The notes under the pieces are model-generated. The model worked only from the letters and a program-made list of their open reading frames with translations, was not told the DNA's origin and did not search any database. This document shows positions 5,785 through 8,279 of a DNA stretch of 8,279 bases, piece by piece. This DNA is from Candidatus Poseidoniaceae archaeon (GTDB lineage: Archaea > Thermoplasmatota > Poseidoniia > Poseidoniales > Poseidoniaceae). The DNA is taken from assembly GCA_023254445.1 (NCBI GenBank), contig JALRLN010000057.1, forward strand, positions 1 to 8,279. Direction: 5' to 3'. Each line of letters begins with the position of its first letter. Within the stretch, counting starts at the first letter, position 1. Made by a program: the position numbers and the translations under genes.

Positions 5785-7601
5785 CAGAGGCGTTGATGGG
5801 CCTTTGCAAGACGACCGGGCGTCCCTGCCCACTCCCATCCGGGCGCCAAGGCTCGTGCAAGGCCGACGGGCCGATCGTCTTGGAGGACAAGGACGTCAGC
5901 CCCACCGAGCACTTCGCCTTCCACGCGCTCGACGATGCCTCGGTGCAGGTCGCCCTTCCAGACCACGCCGGAGACGAGGTGCACACGTGCCAGCCCAGCC
6001 CCGTCAGCGAGGAGGGGGACGGAGGCCTTGGACAAGGCAAGCGACGCCCGCTCCGGCGACCATTGGGCGACCTGTTCGCCCCCATGCATGAGGCGGTACC
6101 GAGGAGGGCGACCGCGGACCTCAACGTCGTTCAACCAAGCGTCGCCTCCAAAGTGCATGCGTGAGACGCTTTTCCATTCGTCCATGAGCATGGCATCCTT
6201 CGAACGACGGCGGGCTCCGTGCGTTCGTATCGCTTCACGGACCCCGTCCCCAAGGCGTTCCAGCGAGGTGGACGCCCCGGCAGCCTCATCGCAGCGTGTG
6301 TCCACCCTCGGGAGGTTGCCGTAGACGTCCGCAGGAAGGTCGAGGCCAGCATGGTCAACAATGGCAACATAGCCATGCGAGGCGATCAGGTCACGGAGCA
6401 TCCGCTCGACGCGGGCCACTTCGTCCCCGCTCCACCGGCCGGTGACCGCCAGGTCATAGTTCGCTGCCGGCCACACCTGCTCCAGATCACGGGGAACGAG
6501 CCCCAAGGGAGAGGTGACCATCACTTCATGAACGGCGTTGGTGCCAATCGCCTCGATGAACCGGCGGTGGGAAGGCGACGACCTGTACGGTTTCCTCGCT
6601 GAACATGGGAGCAGCACGAGGATGCGGTCCAATCCTTCAGGCGCGCGGTAGGAGGTGCGCATGAAACGCTCCCATGCCACAACACTGGGGTCGTTCAGCG
6701 TGGCCTCCGACATGCACAACAGACGTTTTTCTTCATCCACCACAACCGAACGCACACCGGAAAGTTCCGACACGAAGGCATCGTGATGCCGCAATTGAGC
6801 CACGGTGCTTGGCGCCACCATGGCTTGGCGGTCCACGACGGTGCGGAGGCTGCCCATCATGAGGTGCTGCCGCACTTCGGCCAGTGCGTGCGTCCATGCG
6901 ACCACCTGAGCGTCCATGGATGCATCTTCACCCAACGCTTGGTCAGGAAGGCGTGGACCTCCACGGTCGAGCAAAGCGCCGGCCGCTGAGGCACGGGTGG
7001 AACGTGCGAGGTCAAACAGGTCCACCCCGAGCCACACAAGCAGTGCGAGGTTGTCTGGACCACCGAGGCCCGGTGTCCAAAGAAGCGCACCAGGGAAGCG
7101 CTGTTTCAGGGTCGTGATGGCTTCAACCAAGCGTGCGGGGCGGCTGGCCAGTGCTACGGCATCCGTCAACACAACCAGCGCTGGGTCAAGGTCGACGTCC
7201 ATGAGGGCCTCATCGTGCCGCATCCGCTGCCAACTGACGGGCAAGAGCGGCCCCGTGCCTGCAACTTCACCAGCATTGGCTTCCTCCATTTCGGGCGGAA
7301 GGACGTGGCCAACGCTCACCTCCCAGGCAGGCCCTTCACCCTCGAACGAAGGGGGCGCGAAGGGAAGACGCGCTGCCACCGTCAACACGGACGGGAGGCG
7401 ACGCGAACTTGAACTCGTGAAGGGTGCAAGCACTGGATCGAGGTCCGGATCGCCCTCCGTCAGGACCAGTGCAGGCGTGGTGGCCGCAGGGGAACGGCGG
7501 TCGCCGAGCCCCCACGAACGAGCAAACCGGTCCCGTGCGAGCACCGTGCGCCCGAGGCCCGCATCCATGCCACGCTGCGGAAGGACCACCACTTGAAGCA
7601 T
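5784..7601 (-). CDS. arcS: Archaeosine synthase alpha subunit (ArcS/TgtA2)
   Basis: ArcS acts on preQ0 placed at position 15 of archaeal tRNAs by the transglycosylase TgtA. It modifies the nitrile on the route to archaeosine; in recent work it adds lysine and the radical-SAM partner RaSEA then cleaves it. The protein has 605 residues, close to the family length of about 580. An N-terminal transglycosylase-like region (about 1-320) keeps the barrel end GGPDNLALLVWLGVDLFDLA (180-199). The ArcS signature PCSARKPYRSSPSH lies at 332-345, followed by VTSPLGLVPRDLE and NYDLAVTGRWSGDE in the core domain. A C-terminal PUA RNA-binding domain covers about 525-605. The signature is intact (C333, K337, H345). 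No strong ribosome site precedes the ATG at 7601, so it may have a very short leader; an ATG at 7568 is a less likely alternative. The gene is first in the minus-strand block and diverges from an exported-protein gene. TgtA and RaSEA are not in the window. Confidence 0.93.
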   Translation of the reverse strand: MLQVVVLPQRGMDAGLGRTVLARDRFARSWGLGDRRSPAATTPALVLTEGDPDLDPVLAPFTSSSSRRLPSVLTVAARLPFAPPSFEGEGPAWEVSVGHVLPPEMEEANAGEVAGTGPLLPVSWQRMRHDEALMDVDLDPALVVLTDAVALASRPARLVEAITTLKQRFPGALLWTPGLGGPDNLALLVWLGVDLFDLARSTRASAAGALLDRGGPRLPDQALGEDASMDAQVVAWTHALAEVRQHLMMGSLRTVVDRQAMVAPSTVAQLRHHDAFVSELSGVRSVVVDEEKRLLCMSEATLNDPSVVAWERFMRTSYRAPEGLDRILVLLPCSARKPYRSSPSHRRFIEAIGTNAVHEVMVTSPLGLVPRDLEQVWPAANYDLAVTGRWSGDEVARVERMLRDLIASHGYVAIVDHAGLDLPADVYGNLPRVDTRCDEAAGASTSLERLGDGVREAIRTHGARRRSKDAMLMDEWKSVSRMHFGGDAWLNDVEVRGRPPRYRLMHGGEQVAQWSPERASLALSKASVPLLADGAGLARVHLVSGVVWKGDLHRGIVERVEGEVLGGADVLVLQDDRPVGLARALAPGWEWAGTPGRLAKAHQRL

Positions 7602-7645
7602 CAGGGTGAACGAGGTCTTGAAACGCTCCGTGCTCAGGGACGGTC
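7602..7645. promoter_or_regulatory. Shared divergent intergenic region of arcS and the exported-protein gene
   Basis: Only 44 bases separate the two divergent starts, so both promoters must be here or inside the coding regions. The only A/T-leaning patch is CTTGAAAC (7617-7624), about 20 bases before the arcS ATG and 25 before the ATG at 7646, distances compatible with a TATA element for leaderless transcripts. Neither gene has a clear Shine-Dalgarno sequence, which also fits leaderless starts. The TATA match is weak. Confidence 0.35.
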
Positions 7646-8279
7646 ATGCGGCGAGGGCTTGTGCTGCTCCTGCTGCTCCTCGCGCCCTGCGTCAACATGG
7701 CCGCTGCCAACGACGCGCCTGTGGTGGTGGTCAGGGACGGCGTCGTCGTTGGCCTTGAAGCAACGGCCGGCTCTGCGTGGACCTCCTCCGCCGAAATGGA
7801 GGCCGGGGGGGCGATCTTCCTCGACGTGACGTGCGAATCATGCACCGTTCGAATGGATCTGGACGGGACAGATCTGGTGTCTGCCACGGGTGGGACGACC
7901 TCGGTTCACACCGTCGAGCGTGCCGGAACCGTGACCCTTCACATCGAATTCAACGAAGCGGAATCGGCCCAGGTTTCCTTCCTGACGTCCACCGTCGCCG
8001 CGAGCAGCCAGCGGCCCCTTCCAGCCGACGAGGCTTCCGTGGTCTTGACCCAGACCGGAGGAGGCGAAGATTGGTGGGGCGGGCAACTTGACCGACCCCG
8101 GGGTGACCTCGCGGCCGCCGAACGCGTTGTCTTCAACCCGTCCAGCGACAACGATGCTTACCTTCTCGTGGAGGTGGCGTCCCCGGGGTGGTTGGACCTC
8201 GTTCAGCGTGCCGGTGACGGACGCGCAGCGGTTGACGTCAAGCTGCACGAAGACGGGGCCGAATCGAGCGTTTCGCTTG
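7646..8279 (+). CDS. Exported protein of unknown function (3' partial)
   Basis: The frame stays open from the ATG at 7646 to the right edge, giving at least 211 residues with no stop. I do not recognise a family. Residues 1-21 form a signal peptide: MRR, then a long leucine run, then a likely cut after NMAAA. The Cys at 15 sits in LAPC, which does not fit a lipobox. The mature part is acidic and Val/Thr/Ser-rich, like an extracellular beta-sandwich protein. It has a CESC motif (residues 63-66, 7832-7843) that could form a disulfide or bind metal, and a WWGG segment near residue 147. Its signal peptide and composition resemble those of the membrane protein at 1889-3904. It is divergent from arcS and has no strong ribosome site. 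A C-terminal membrane anchor, if present, would lie outside the window. Confidence 0.82.
   Translation, partial: MRRGLVLLLLLLAPCVNMAAANDAPVVVVRDGVVVGLEATAGSAWTSSAEMEAGGAIFLDVTCESCTVRMDLDGTDLVSATGGTTSVHTVERAGTVTLHIEFNEAESAQVSFLTSTVAASSQRPLPADEASVVLTQTGGGEDWWGGQLDRPRGDLAAAERVVFNPSSDNDAYLLVEVASPGWLDLVQRAGDGRAAVDVKLHEDGAESSVSL

Noticed and set aside
5713..5838. 42-residue N-terminal extension of S15
   Set aside because: It overlaps the end of arcS, does not match the family, and the GGAGGT site points to the ATG at 5712.
6916..7596. 226-residue plus-strand open frame
   Set aside because: It lies opposite the well-supported arcS, with a low-complexity Arg/Ser/Pro/Thr composition typical of a shadow frame.
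7679..7690. Lipobox (LAPC) in the exported protein
   Set aside because: Proline directly before the cysteine does not fit the lipobox, and a standard signal-peptidase site follows at NMAAA.
7336..7887. 183-residue minus-strand open frame across the arcS start and the divergent gene
   Set aside because: It overlaps arcS in another frame and is antisense to the exported-protein gene. It has a Ser/Arg/Pro-rich shadow composition.
1..8279. CRISPR array, insertion sequence, tRNA or rRNA
   Set aside because: No spaced direct repeats, transposase, terminal inverted repeats or tRNA cloverleaf are visible. Every gap is 71 bases or shorter.

Overview
The window is GC-rich and almost completely coding. 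It looks like a chromosomal fragment from an archaeon of the Thermoplasmatota side of Euryarchaeota, most likely a marine Poseidoniia (Marine Group II) type genome. The support is an archaeal-type glutamyl-tRNA synthetase, an archaeal S15 ribosomal protein with the S13-type N-terminal extension, an archaeosine synthase (ArcS, an enzyme found essentially only in archaea), purine-rich Shine-Dalgarno sites of GGAGG type, and secreted beta-rich proteins with short MRR-type signal peptides. The class-level placement is an inference; the archaeal assignment is firm.

Layout. On the plus strand, positions 1-1464 carry the 3' part of gltX, whose reading frame is open through the left edge. It meets a minus-strand gene end to end: the two stop codons abut as TGATCA at 1462-1467. 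From 7601 back to 1465 runs a six-gene minus-strand block. In order of transcription it holds arcS (archaeosine synthase alpha), rps15, a 316-residue protein that may be a decayed RecJ/DHH-family relative, a 116-residue helical protein of unknown function, a large secreted/membrane protein with a cytoplasmic zinc ribbon, and a stand-alone two-CBS-domain protein. Gaps inside the block are 71, 3, 36, 11 (or a 4-base overlap) and 4 bases, so most of it is probably one operon. A stem-loop and a possible promoter lie in the 71-base gap before rps15. At the right edge a divergent plus-strand gene starts at 7646 and runs off the window. It encodes another exported protein and shares a 44-base intergenic region with arcS.

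How the parts relate. gltX, arcS and rps15 all serve translation: tRNA charging, tRNA base modification and the small ribosomal subunit. The three genes after the RecJ-like ORF are tightly packed: a helical protein, a membrane protein with a large outer domain and an inner zinc ribbon, and a CBS nucleotide-sensor-type protein. They could form an undescribed membrane-linked module, although only their spacing supports this. No mobile element, CRISPR array, tRNA or rRNA is visible, and no non-coding stretch exceeds 71 bases.
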